The notes under the pieces are model-generated. The model was given only the letters and a program-made list of their open reading frames with translations. It searched no databases and was not told the DNA's origin. From Bacteriovoracaceae bacterium (GTDB lineage: Bacteria; Bdellovibrionota; Bacteriovoracia; Bacteriovoracales; Bacteriovoracaceae): 64,000 nt of DNA. Position numbers and translations under genes: made by a program. The stretch lies in the NCBI GenBank assembly GCA_023701435.1, contig JAMPXB010000003.1, positions 186,001 to 250,000 of the forward strand, written 5' to 3'. This document shows, piece after piece, positions 33,266 through 42,495 of the stretch; the stretch's first letter is position 1; the number at the start of each line of letters is the position of its first letter.

Positions 33266-36200
33266 CTACTGATCTAATACGAAAGGTGGACGCCACAGAC
33301 CGGTGCTGTCGACAGTATTTGACTGAATAGCTTCAGTACGTACGTTGATGATGCCGAGATAAGGCAAATAAACGGCAGGGGCGCCGGTGGTATTAAGCTG
33401 GAAGCCAGTAAAGACCACATCTTTGATGTTTTCGGAAGCTGTTGAGCCGGCCGCACCTAGAGTAATCGAAGGAGCAAGCTGTGAAACTCCAATTTTTGAA
33501 GTGGAGAGGATTGCCTGTGTTCCGGTTAAAGAACTACAAGTTCCGCAGCTGATGAGGTCATCACTCTTCCAGCGGGCAACCCGTGGATAAGGAGTGGCAC
33601 CTGTTCCCACTGAGTGGAAGAAGATCCGCGCTTCCTGAACGTTTGGTACGGAGACTACGACTGGTGCCTTAAACTTAGTATCACTTATGACATCATCAGT
33701 AGAATCAGCTGTGGTGATTCTGTTGGTGAGTAAGTACTCAAGCGGAGTGACCGCAGTATCGAGTCCTGGGTTGTAGCGGCCAAGATGATAAGCTCCACCA
33801 TCGATCGCTCTTTCACGGGCCACCACATAGAGGTGGTTGTTGCCGGTTTTATCAGTGGCAAGTTTTACATACTCAAAGTTGAGCAGACCAAAGATATCCT
33901 GTGAGGCCTGTTCTGAGCCGCCTGGGATGACCGGAACCCAAGTTGTGCCGGAGAGAGTATAGCGGAATATTTTCATATGACCTGCATCGGAGATATCTCC
34001 AGAAATGCGGGCAAAGATCAGTTCGCCGCCCTGGCCCAGTGCTGAGTCAAAAGCTGCCACTTCGCCCATTTCATTTAAAATGTTGGCGGTATCAATTGGA
34101 AGTGAAGCTCTCATATGCTGACTGGCGGGACCAGAGAGGACTACGACCTTATTGCCGACGATATCAATCATAGGAAGATTCCAGCGTGCTCCATTGATAA
34201 AGATTTTACCCATGCCATTACTTGGTACAGCAAATCCTGGAACCAGACCGATTGATCCGTCAAAATCTAAGTAGTCATCATGATACTGGCCATAGAGTTC
34301 AACAATGGCGCCATTCGCTTTGGCAGTGATACCTTGCAAGGCCGCAGCTGTTGAATTATTGATTTTACTTGCGACGTTGGTTGCAAGAGAGGCCACGGTT
34401 GTACAAACTGTTCCATCGCAAATTTGATTTTCTGCTGATGGAGTTGCACTTGCCGTAAAGGTGTAGCCATTGATGATTAAAGTATTACCACTTGCCAGGG
34501 TTCCGGTGAACTCTACCGAAGCGAAGCCACCGATTCCATTTCCGGCGGTGAAGATAACTTGAGCACAGGCAACGCCAGCACAGTCACTGGTTCCATCATA
34601 GTGATCGTAATTAAATCCGTAAGGGGTTGGGTGACCAAGAGCAAATTTTTCTCTCACTCCTGATTCAAAACTCTTATCCATGCGGCGGATTCTTGGAATC
34701 ATAATAGTTGGAGAGCCACTGGTGCTCGCCAGATAAGCAATATAGATACTGTCGGCATTTCCGGTAATGGAAAGATTCGTCACAGCACCGCTGGCGGTAG
34801 AAGTCTGAAGCGGGTAGAAGCTCACGGTGGTGGTCTTCACAATGTCACCAGCCGAATTTTTAATGGTTTTTTCTACATAGACTTTGTTATCAAAACCATC
34901 GTTGGCGACATAAGCGGTATAAATGGTTTGAGTACCAGCAAAGACTAAAGGATTGGTGTCATCATACCAGACAGCAATTTCATCGCCAGAAAGAGTCGTT
35001 CCTGTAGCGGTTAAGTTTTCAAGGAATTTTTTAGGCGTTACTGTCCAGGTTCCAGAGCAAGCACCGGTTGAAGAAGCAGGGTTGGCCGCAGCCCGGTCAC
35101 CGACACAAAGTTTAAGATCAATATTGGTGGTGATATTTCCCGGAGTATAACGAAGAACTTTGGCTGTGGCTCCCGAGATTGCGGTCCATGCACCGGCACC
35201 AGTTTTTGCATACCACTGATAAACAATGCTGGTTTCTGAAGCAGGACCTGTATCAGTCACTGTTCCTGGGCTAATCGTAAACGGATAACCTGAATAAACC
35301 ACTGATGTTGTTCCTACTGCCGGTGAAGCAGAGGCGGTATCAATGACTGGAGCAGGGTTTTTGTTTCGAACATAAATCTGATAGATTCGTGAATGAGTGG
35401 TTGGAGTAGTTGCAAGGACACTTGGAACGTCGCTTACTTCAACTTTAAAATAAACTAACTGCGGCGTTGTGGTGTTTACATCGAGCTGAGGAGATACCTG
35501 CAGGAGCAGATCTTCCGGAAGCTGATAGGCCAGAGCGCCGATTTGAACTGGATTTAAATCTGGATCAGATTGAATGGATCTTACAAAGTCAATCCAACTT
35601 GGACTGGTAATGGCCGTTGAAGTCGGACAGGCCAAGGTATTAGTCGTACAAAGGGATACTTTATATTTAAAGTTATCAATTTCAGAGTCTGAAATATTCA
35701 GTCTGAATGTTACGGTATCAAGTTCTGTCGCATAACTTGCGCTATTAAGCGGGTCAAGCGGCACAAGACCTAAAGCGACGTGAGAATCAAGGGCGTTTGC
35801 CGTCTGAGCATTAAGAGCGATATTGGTTGGATTGGTTTCAGTCACCACCAGGTTCCAGTTAAGACTTTGCGAGGTAAGGCCTGCACCGCCAACTGGTGAA
35901 CCATTATCCTCCATCGTTGCCACCACGGAGTAGGAACCGGAAGAAGGATCAAGCGGGCCGCTGGAAGTGTAATGAGGAACAGCTAATGTACAAGTCCACT
36001 GAGTACCATATGGACCAGAGCCGACCGGAGTGGTCGCCGCGGTACCAAAGAGTTTTGAACAGACCGTCTGGGAACCAGGAACGTCCACGCCGTTTAGTTT
36101 TAGATTCACATTCCATTGAAACTGGGCCGGATCAATGGCCGGATTATAGAAGTCATCAGTCACTTTAAAGCTGACTGTGAAATTTTGATTTTGATTAACC

Positions 36201-37597
36201 AGGCAATTGGCCTTGGTATAAGAGCCGAAGGAAGTACAACCAGTTGGTTGAGTTGTTCCAAATGTCATTTGCGGAGCAGTGTTAACTGGTTTTACCAACA
36301 CATTCCATTCAATCGGATAAGAGCCGTTTGAAGGAGTCACATTAGAGCGTTCAAATTCCTGAGAGGTCGCTTCATCAAAAAGGCGAGCGGTGATCTTATG
36401 TAATTGATCAACGCTGGAACTGGAGTTGGCAAATTTTAAGATCGAGGGATCAAAGGCGATAGGTACGCCGCCGGTTTGGCAAAGATTGGCATCGTTCAAA
36501 CAAATGGTTTGAGAACCTCCGCCGATATTGTCGTCTGTGACCTTGGTACAGACATCGCCGCCCAGACTATTGAGATAAAATTTTACCTGAATGCCTAGGC
36601 CATCTGAAGCATAAGTTCCGTCGGCATCATTGACGGTAACACAGAAGTCAGGTTGCACACCTGAACTGTCAATCCAGCTTAGAGTCGGATATTGAGAGTA
36701 GTTAATGTTGTTGTGGGCAGTGATGGTCACACCTGGTGCCGGCTCGGCAATGTTGGTGACTTTCGCCAGATCAGGTTGTTTTACAATGACGTTCCAGTAC
36801 TGCTCATCAACGATTTCGCCGGGAACATCGTTTTGAACTGAAGCGCGGATGGAATATGTTCCCACGCCGAAGGTTCCGGGGTTAAAGGCGGGAGTTCCGC
36901 CGGCCCCTAAGTAGGCAGAGTTGGTGCCGGAAGAGGTATAGTTAGAAAATGAATCAATTTCAGTTAGGTAAGCAGAACCGTTTTTCAAGACAGTCCAAAC
37001 AGTGCGGTAATTATCAGAAGCCGAAATCGCCGCGCCATTGTTTCTGATGGTGAAAGAGAATTGGATTCTAGGCTCAGTTGGGAAAACAGTTAAATTAAGA
37101 GTGTCAGGAGTTACCGGAGAATTGATCACTGGCTTTGGAAGCTCATTAATTTTTAATTCAAAGCTATGAGAATCCACCACGGCGCCATTGCTGTCTTTGA
37201 TTTTTGCAGTCAGGATGTGAGTTCCCACTTCACCTAAAGTTGTTCCAAGGAACGAAGCGGGGAATGAACAAGTAAGTGAGTTGGAGCACATATAAGTGGG
37301 GCCGGCATTGAAGACGCGTTCCCATTCAACGGAATATGATTGGTTGTAAGGGTTAGAAACAGCAATCGTAAATGAGAGCATCGACTGATCATCTTTAGAA
37401 CGGGTCTGGGTGAACTGTGGAGTGAAGCTCGAGATGTTAATAAATGATGATGCGCCCGATACAATCGGCACACAACTTCTAAGAGCAGCATTGAATGCTT
37501 GATTAGAGGAACACTCTGTTTGTTTGGTTTGAGGCACACAGGCCGCAAACAAAAAGAGTGCACTTATTAATATCCACAAAGTTTTTAAACCAACCAT
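33266..37597 (-). CDS. large lipoprotein with repeated Ig-like domains
   Basis: A 1443-residue protein with a lipoprotein signal: hydrophobic helix then lipobox 'LFAAC'. The N-terminal two thirds hold several beta-sandwich-like repeats with recurring 'SVEW', 'QYWNVIV', 'IEWNVLV' and 'LNWNLVV' strands, suggesting tandem Ig/cadherin-like domains each ending in a 'W-N-L/V-V' strand. The C-terminal third looks like a beta-propeller ('DNKVYVEK', 'KVVVLSGPA', 'NNHLYVVARE'). It is probably displayed at the outer membrane and might act in adhesion. AAGGAA precedes the ATG, and a FliA-like promoter motif lies just upstream. Confidence 0.8.
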   Translation of the reverse strand: MVGLKTLWILISALFLFAACVPQTKQTECSSNQAFNAALRSCVPIVSGASSFINISSFTPQFTQTRSKDDQSMLSFTIAVSNPYNQSYSVEWERVFNAGPTYMCSNSLTCSFPASFLGTTLGEVGTHILTAKIKDSNGAVVDSHSFELKINELPKPVINSPVTPDTLNLTVFPTEPRIQFSFTIRNNGAAISASDNYRTVWTVLKNGSAYLTEIDSFSNYTSSGTNSAYLGAGGTPAFNPGTFGVGTYSIRASVQNDVPGEIVDEQYWNVIVKQPDLAKVTNIAEPAPGVTITAHNNINYSQYPTLSWIDSSGVQPDFCVTVNDADGTYASDGLGIQVKFYLNSLGGDVCTKVTDDNIGGGSQTICLNDANLCQTGGVPIAFDPSILKFANSSSSVDQLHKITARLFDEATSQEFERSNVTPSNGSYPIEWNVLVKPVNTAPQMTFGTTQPTGCTSFGSYTKANCLVNQNQNFTVSFKVTDDFYNPAIDPAQFQWNVNLKLNGVDVPGSQTVCSKLFGTAATTPVGSGPYGTQWTCTLAVPHYTSSGPLDPSSGSYSVVATMEDNGSPVGGAGLTSQSLNWNLVVTETNPTNIALNAQTANALDSHVALGLVPLDPLNSASYATELDTVTFRLNISDSEIDNFKYKVSLCTTNTLACPTSTAITSPSWIDFVRSIQSDPDLNPVQIGALAYQLPEDLLLQVSPQLDVNTTTPQLVYFKVEVSDVPSVLATTPTTHSRIYQIYVRNKNPAPVIDTASASPAVGTTSVVYSGYPFTISPGTVTDTGPASETSIVYQWYAKTGAGAWTAISGATAKVLRYTPGNITTNIDLKLCVGDRAAANPASSTGACSGTWTVTPKKFLENLTATGTTLSGDEIAVWYDDTNPLVFAGTQTIYTAYVANDGFDNKVYVEKTIKNSAGDIVKTTTVSFYPLQTSTASGAVTNLSITGNADSIYIAYLASTSGSPTIMIPRIRRMDKSFESGVREKFALGHPTPYGFNYDHYDGTSDCAGVACAQVIFTAGNGIGGFASVEFTGTLASGNTLIINGYTFTASATPSAENQICDGTVCTTVASLATNVASKINNSTAAALQGITAKANGAIVELYGQYHDDYLDFDGSIGLVPGFAVPSNGMGKIFINGARWNLPMIDIVGNKVVVLSGPASQHMRASLPIDTANILNEMGEVAAFDSALGQGGELIFARISGDISDAGHMKIFRYTLSGTTWVPVIPGGSEQASQDIFGLLNFEYVKLATDKTGNNHLYVVARERAIDGGAYHLGRYNPGLDTAVTPLEYLLTNRITTADSTDDVISDTKFKAPVVVSVPNVQEARIFFHSVGTGATPYPRVARWKSDDLISCGTCSSLTGTQAILSTSKIGVSQLAPSITLGAAGSTASENIKDVVFTGFQLNTTGAPAVYLPYLGIINVRTEAIQSNTVDSTGLWRPPFVLDQ

Positions 37598-37628
37598 GGT
37601 CCGTTCCTTTTCGATCCGTCTCGATGTT

Positions 37629-37656
37629 TTATCGGGACAATTCTTAAAATTCCTTA
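37629..37656 (-). promoter_or_regulatory. candidate FliA-like (sigma-28) promoter of the 1443-residue lipoprotein gene
   Basis: Reading the minus strand, TAAGGAAT (37656-37649), a 12-base spacer and CCCGATAA (37636-37629) resemble the sigma-28 pattern TAAAGTTT-N11-GCCGATAA. It ends 32 bases before the start codon. Confidence 0.5.
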
Positions 37657-37838
37657 GACTTGGATACGCTTAAACAATTTTAATTAGTGCTATTGTCTCA
37701 TTTTTCATATTGAAGTAGTCGGGATTGAAGGGGTAACTCTTAAGAATCCGAGGGTTTACAAAGGCCACTGGGAGGAGCACAATTTTAGGGGAATCTGATT
37801 ATTGACCAGATTTGTTGGCATTTAAAGGAGTTCTTAGC

Positions 37839-38693
37839 ATGTTTTCTTTTTTTAAATCTAATCAGGAAACTTCTACGCCTGCCGGCCGAGTGATTGCCTT
37901 GATGAATCAGAAAGGTGGAGTGGGGAAAACCACTATGGCCTTTAATCTTGCCCATGCTCATGCTCATCAGGGCAAAAAAGTACTTTGCATTGATATGGAC
38001 CCGCAGTCCAATTTTAGCTCGCTGTTTAATCTGCCTGAATCCGCTGATCGAAAAAATATCCATCATTTGCTCATTAACTCTATTAAAGAGTTAAAGGCCT
38101 TGCATACTCCGACATTTTTAAATGATGTGGTGATCAAGTCTGCTGAGGGAATTGACCTTATTCCATCAGGGCAGGAGCTTTCTGGCTTTGAACTGACAGT
38201 GGCGGGTATTAGTGCTCCTAGACAGTTGATCCTAAAAAAGTTTATTGAAAAGTTTGAACTGCGCTCCCTATATGACGTGATCATCATTGATGGCCCGCCG
38301 ACATTGGGTCTTTTAGTGGTGAATATTCTCTGTGCCACTGATGGAGTCCTTTATCCTTTCGTCCCTGATCGCTTTTCAGAGCAGGGTCTTAAGAATATTC
38401 TCCAGGTGGTGTCTGACATTGAGGAAATGGAGATCACTTCAGTTCCTAAAAACTTGGGTTATATACCGAATCTCTTTGATACAAGACGAAAGCAAGCAGG
38501 AACTGATCTGGAGCAGATTAAGCAAACTCTGGGACAGGCGACCATGCACGAGGCTTTTACGAATAAGGTGCAGTTTGGTAAATCTCTAGCTCAGGGGAAA
38601 TCAGTTTTCCACTATAAGTCCGGTGAGTACAAGGATCTGCAGCGACAGTTTACCGCCATGGCGGACACTGTTCACAAGGAGTTACATTCATGA
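37839..38693 (+). CDS. ParA/Soj-family ATPase, orphan
   Basis: A 284-residue ParA-like ATPase with deviant Walker A 'KGGVGKTT' near residue 26, 'DMDPQSN' and 'IIDGPPTLG'. Such proteins position chromosomes, plasmids or large complexes such as chemoreceptor arrays or flagella. A good AAAGGAG site fixes the ATG at 37839. No parB gene or parS-like repeat is nearby; instead an 80-residue gene overlaps its stop. A role in placing some cargo other than the chromosome is plausible. Confidence 0.88.
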   Translation: MFSFFKSNQETSTPAGRVIALMNQKGGVGKTTMAFNLAHAHAHQGKKVLCIDMDPQSNFSSLFNLPESADRKNIHHLLINSIKELKALHTPTFLNDVVIKSAEGIDLIPSGQELSGFELTVAGISAPRQLILKKFIEKFELRSLYDVIIIDGPPTLGLLVVNILCATDGVLYPFVPDRFSEQGLKNILQVVSDIEEMEITSVPKNLGYIPNLFDTRRKQAGTDLEQIKQTLGQATMHEAFTNKVQFGKSLAQGKSVFHYKSGEYKDLQRQFTAMADTVHKELHS

Positions 38694-38932
38694 AGAATAA
38701 AAATCCATTGTATGTTGTGAAAGGAAAGGATGTGCTGGAAGCAAATTCATTTTTTGATTTAATGATTAAGAAGTTCAATCTAGGTCCGGCCATCAATATT
38801 CTGCAGAACATTTTTCATTTGCTCTTAGAGCAGGTGGAAAACTTTGCCATGTTTAAAGTGGTTAAGGAATTCATGGATCAGATGCTGCAGAAAATTCAGG
38901 ATCTGGGAAAACGATTCGGAGTTTTGACTTAA
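38690..38932 (+). CDS. small protein coupled to ParA-like gene
   Basis: An 80-residue, mainly helical protein whose ATG overlaps the ParA stop as ATGA, indicating translational coupling. Hydrophobic positions repeat with helical spacing in 'INILQNIFHLLLEQVENF' and there is a basic C-terminus. No family recognised. It may be the partner or cargo adaptor of the ParA-like ATPase. It overlaps by four bases the end of the convergent gene. Confidence 0.6.
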   Translation: MKNKNPLYVVKGKDVLEANSFFDLMIKKFNLGPAINILQNIFHLLLEQVENFAMFKVVKEFMDQMLQKIQDLGKRFGVLT

Positions 38933-39204
38933 AAGCTTCGGCGCTTAGGTCCGGCCGTTCTGGTGCTCACTTCATCTTCTTCCACATCATTGAAATAGGT
39001 CTTCTCCAGACTTTCTTCGTTTAGTGCGCGGTCTCTGGGAAGAGCGGTATTGTTGGTATCAATGGCCATTGATTGGACGTTATTAATCGAGTCTTCAAGG
39101 AATTGGAGTTCTTGATTGAGAATAATAGCCTCTTCGGCAGCTGATTGGCCAAGCACCACGCCTGAGAGGGTGAGCAGGCCTAAAATAAGAAATTTTCTCA
39201 TCAT
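38929..39204 (-). CDS. small exported protein, unknown function
   Basis: The 91-residue product starts with a signal peptide ending 'GVVLGQS'. The mature 70 residues are acidic then basic at the end ('AGPKRRSF'). An ATAGGAGA site precedes the double ATG. No family recognised. It is divergent from queA and convergent with the ParA operon. Confidence 0.6.
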   Translation of the reverse strand: MMRKFLILGLLTLSGVVLGQSAAEEAIILNQELQFLEDSINNVQSMAIDTNNTALPRDRALNEESLEKTYFNDVEEDEVSTRTAGPKRRSF

Positions 39205-39265
39205 AACTATTCTCCTATAATGATCCTACTGATTTATAAGAACTTTTCCAAGAGTGATTGAAAAA

Positions 39266-40321
39266 ATGACTGATCTAGAGCTCTCTAGCTACAACTTTGA
39301 CCTTCCCCGGGAGCTGATTGCTGATCGGCCGGTTCCTGATCGCCATTCCTCCAGGCTGCTGGTTTATGATGAGGAGAAGGATTCCATCGTTCATTCGACT
39401 TATGCGGAGATTGCTAAGTTTTTACCTGCACATTCAACTCTGGTATTTAACCGCTCCCGGGTCTTTCCTTGCCGACTGATCGGAAAGAAGCCCTCGGGTG
39501 GCGAAGCAGAGGTTTTTGTTCTTTCGCTCCTTCATGACAATGGCGTTTATCCAGCGATGGTTCGCGCCTCGGGGAAAAGAAAGGTTGATGACACATTTCT
39601 TTTTGGGGAGCTTGAAGCGCGGATAAAAACGGTGGTGGGGGATGGCACTTTTGGAGTGGTCTTTAATCAATCTCATGGAGAACTTCTGAAGAGCTTAGAA
39701 GAGATCGGAAAAATTCCGATTCCTCCTTATATCCGTAATGGTGAATCTGACGAGGAAGACAAGAGGACGTATCAGACTGTTTATGCTGCTGAGACGGGGT
39801 CGGTGGCCGCACCAACGGCGGGGCTCCATTTTTCCCAAGAACTGTTGGAGAAATTAAAAAAGAGTGGTCATGATCTGGCCACATTGACCCTCCATGTGGG
39901 AGCAGGGACCTTTGCGCCGGTTAAGACCCAGAATATTTTAGAACACAAAATGCATGAAGAGTTTTTCACTATTGATGAAGAGAATCTGAAAAAAATCCAG
40001 AATGCCAAATTTAGAATTGCGGTGGGGACGACGACACTCAGAACGCTGGAGAGCTCCTATAAGGACGGCAATATTCGTTTTGATAAACCGGGAACTTTAA
40101 ACTCCACTTCCATATTTTTGTATCCAGGAAAAAAAGTCGAATCAATCGATGCTCTGGTGACAAATTTTCATTTACCGGAATCTTCACTGATCATGCTGGT
40201 GAGTTCATTGATTGGCAGAGAGAAGACCCTGGAGATTTATAAAATTGCTATCCAGAATAAATACCGCTTCTTCTCTTACGGAGATGGCATGCTGATTCTA
40301 AGGAAAGGAAGAAAAGTATGA
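39266..40321 (+). CDS. queA: S-adenosylmethionine:tRNA ribosyltransferase-isomerase
   Basis: At about 351 residues this is a full-length QueA, which transfers and rearranges the ribosyl part of SAM onto preQ1-tRNA to give epoxyqueuosine. Typical segments are 'YNFDLPRELIADRP', 'FNRSRVFPCRL', 'GSVAAPTAGLHF' and 'LHVGAGTF'. The ATG at 39266 matches the family start better than a GTG four codons upstream. A FecR-like gene overlaps its stop, and tgt lies just beyond, so two queuosine genes are in one neighbourhood. Confidence 0.95.
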   Translation: MTDLELSSYNFDLPRELIADRPVPDRHSSRLLVYDEEKDSIVHSTYAEIAKFLPAHSTLVFNRSRVFPCRLIGKKPSGGEAEVFVLSLLHDNGVYPAMVRASGKRKVDDTFLFGELEARIKTVVGDGTFGVVFNQSHGELLKSLEEIGKIPIPPYIRNGESDEEDKRTYQTVYAAETGSVAAPTAGLHFSQELLEKLKKSGHDLATLTLHVGAGTFAPVKTQNILEHKMHEEFFTIDEENLKKIQNAKFRIAVGTTTLRTLESSYKDGNIRFDKPGTLNSTSIFLYPGKKVESIDALVTNFHLPESSLIMLVSSLIGREKTLEIYKIAIQNKYRFFSYGDGMLILRKGRKV

Positions 40322-40902
40322 TGAAGTTCTTGCTTGGTCTCATTTGCCTTTTGAGTTTTTCTTTGTGCTGGGCCAAGGGATCGGCAAAAGTCGTTTTGTT
40401 AAAAGGTGAAGCGACTTTTGGGGGAAAGGCATTAACTAAGAACAGTACTCTTCAGGGAACTGGTGAAATTAAGGTGGGGGATAAGTCCTATTTAAAGTTA
40501 CATCTGAGCGAGTCTGGAACGATCATTGCTATCGGTGCCAATAGCCTGTCGAAATTGAATATCTCTGCTCCGGCAGACAAGCAGGAGCTTAATCTGATAA
40601 AGGGCATTGCGAGATGGGTGAGCGGGGACAAAAAGGGTCTTGGGGTAAGAACACCCAATGGCAGCATGGGGGTGCGGGGAACTGATTTCTTTGCTTCCTA
40701 TAATCCACTGCTAGGTGAAACCGAACTTATTTGTTTTGACGGCATTGTTGAAATGACAAACCTGAAAGATCCCGAAGACTCAAAGCTTGTGAAAAAGAAT
40801 CAGTGGGGAGGAATAGGAGGAAGATTTGGAAACAAGCTCTCTCAAATTCTGGACCTAACCCCTGAACTTATCAAAATGTTTGATGCTAATCTGCCGAAAT
40901 GA
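40318..40902 (+). CDS. exported FecR-domain protein
   Basis: A 194-residue protein with a signal peptide ending 'LCWAKG'. The mature region has the FecR fold: 'GEIKVGDKSYLKLHLSESG', 'LSKLNI', 'GIARWV' and 'VRTPNGSMGVRGTDF'. Classical FecR proteins are anti-sigma factors, but this one has no cytoplasmic segment and no sigma factor nearby, so it is of the stand-alone exported type. Its ATGATG start overlaps the queA stop and uses an AAGGAAG site inside queA. Confidence 0.82.
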   Translation: MMKFLLGLICLLSFSLCWAKGSAKVVLLKGEATFGGKALTKNSTLQGTGEIKVGDKSYLKLHLSESGTIIAIGANSLSKLNISAPADKQELNLIKGIARWVSGDKKGLGVRTPNGSMGVRGTDFFASYNPLLGETELICFDGIVEMTNLKDPEDSKLVKKNQWGGIGGRFGNKLSQILDLTPELIKMFDANLPK

Positions 40903-40914
40903 TGCACCGTTTTT

Positions 40915-40928
40915 TTTCTGCGCAGAAA
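40915..40928. other. 14-base perfect palindrome between FecR-like gene and tgt
   Basis: TTTCTGCGCAGAAA reads the same on both strands and follows a run of T. It lies in the only gap of the queA-tgt-secF region, so it may be an operator or the base of a weak hairpin. Confidence 0.35.
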
Positions 40929-41029
40929 GTGAATGAAAGAGCTGAAATTAAAAGCTTTTTTAAAATCATAAATTCAATAGTGAACTAAAATCGTTAGACT
41001 AAAAGATGAGTCTCCTGTATTTTGGCGCC

Positions 41030-42142
41030 ATGTCTTTTTTTCAATTAGAAGCTTCTTCTGGTGAGGCCCGAGCCGGCCGCATCTATACCTCTCATGGAGT
41101 GATCGAAACGCCGATATTTATGCCGGTGGGAACTCGCGCGTCTGTCAAGACCCTGTGGCAAGAAGACCTTGAGCGCCTAAATGCCCAAATCATTCTTGGT
41201 AACACTTACCATTTGTTCCTTCGCCCAGGTCATGAGCTGATTGAAAAAATGGGGGGCCTCCATAAGTTTATGAGTTGGAATCGTCCCATTCTAACTGACT
41301 CTGGCGGTTATCAAGTCTTCTCACTTTCAGATATCAATAAACTTACTGAAGAGGGTGTAACCTTTCAGTCCCATATCGATGGTAAAAAGCATCTCATCAC
41401 TCCTGAGAAATCCATGGAGATCCAACGGGCCCTGGGCTCGGATATCGTCATGGCCTTTGATGAATGCCCGAAACTCCCGGCGACCAAGGAAACCCTTCGG
41501 ACCAGTATGGAGCTCACTCATCGCTGGGCCCGTCGCTGTAAATCAGTTGAACTCAAGCCTCACCAACATCTTTTTGGCATCATTCAAGGTGGTCTTCATT
41601 ACGATCTGCGTATGGAGAGCATGGAAGGTCTTAAGGAGCTTGATTTCGATGGATACGCCCTGGGCGGTTTGTCAGTCGGTGAAAAGAATGAAGAGATGGT
41701 CGAATTTTGCAAAAAGTTCGTTCCTGCTATGCCAAAGGATAAGCCTCGCTACTTGATGGGGGTAGGCAAGCCACTGGATGTTTTAAACGGCATCAAAGCT
41801 GGTCTTGATATGTTTGACTGTGTGCTCCCGACCAGAAATGCACGAAATGGTCAGTTCCTTACGACTCACGGACCCCTCAATATTAAGAAGGCCAGATTCC
41901 TGGAAGACGAACTTCCCCCTGATCCGGAATGTTCCTGCCAGGTTTGTTCTCGCTACTCACGAAGTTATGTGCGTCATTTGTTTAATGTTGGAGAGTATCT
42001 GGCGGGGCAGCTCATCAGTTATCACAACATTCACTTCTATCTGCAAATGGTTAAGCGTGCTCGCGAAGCCATTTTCCAAGGGACGTTTGACGATTATTAC
42101 CAGACATTTTATAACAATTACTCAACTAACCGTTGGGAATAA
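41030..42142 (+). CDS. tgt: tRNA-guanine transglycosylase
   Basis: This approximately 370-residue TIM-barrel enzyme exchanges guanine 34 of certain tRNAs for preQ1. Visible are 'DSGGYQVFS' with the general-acid Asp, 'FDCVLPTRNARNG' with the nucleophile Asp, and the zinc site 'CSCQVC' with a His about 20 residues on. The family N-terminus matches the ATG at 41030 ('MSFFQLEASSGEARAGRI'); an ATG eight codons upstream is also possible, and neither has a strong ribosome site. yajC starts 12 bases after its stop, the usual tgt-yajC order. Confidence 0.95.
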   Translation: MSFFQLEASSGEARAGRIYTSHGVIETPIFMPVGTRASVKTLWQEDLERLNAQIILGNTYHLFLRPGHELIEKMGGLHKFMSWNRPILTDSGGYQVFSLSDINKLTEEGVTFQSHIDGKKHLITPEKSMEIQRALGSDIVMAFDECPKLPATKETLRTSMELTHRWARRCKSVELKPHQHLFGIIQGGLHYDLRMESMEGLKELDFDGYALGGLSVGEKNEEMVEFCKKFVPAMPKDKPRYLMGVGKPLDVLNGIKAGLDMFDCVLPTRNARNGQFLTTHGPLNIKKARFLEDELPPDPECSCQVCSRYSRSYVRHLFNVGEYLAGQLISYHNIHFYLQMVKRAREAIFQGTFDDYYQTFYNNYSTNRWE

Positions 42143-42154
42143 AAAAGGATGGCC

Positions 42155-42493
42155 ATGTTCGATTTATTTATTTCAACTGCTCACGCTCAAGCTGCCAACG
42201 CTGCTCCAGCACAACCGGCTTGGATGTCATTTGTTCCATTCGTACTAATCTTCGTTGTTATGTACTTCCTGATGATTCGTCCTCAGAAAAAGCGTATGGA
42301 AGAAGAGCAAAATTTTATCAACAAACTTTCTCACGGTGACGAAATCTTCACAAAGTCAGGGATCCTTGGAAAAGTAACCGGCATTGCAGAAAAAGTCGTA
42401 ACTATCGAGCTTGAAGGCGGATCGAAAATGAAGGTTTTAAAATCTCATATCGGTGGATCTGCAACTGCTCTTTTCTCTGAAGCCAAGAAGTAA
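42155..42493 (+). CDS. yajC: YajC, Sec translocon accessory subunit
   Basis: A 112-residue protein with one membrane helix ('FVPFVLIFVVMYFLMIRPQKKR', residues about 24-45) and the family segment 'GDEIFTKSGILGKV'. YajC associates with SecDF. AAGGA is six bases before the ATG at 42155, while the ATG two codons earlier is too close. It is followed two bases later by tatA. Confidence 0.93.
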   Translation: MFDLFISTAHAQAANAAPAQPAWMSFVPFVLIFVVMYFLMIRPQKKRMEEEQNFINKLSHGDEIFTKSGILGKVTGIAEKVVTIELEGGSKMKVLKSHIGGSATALFSEAKK

Positions 42494-42495
42494 TT

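Noticed and set aside
37598-37838. parS-like centromere repeats before the ParA-like gene
   Set aside because: No repeated 14-16 base palindromes of the parS type were found in the gap.
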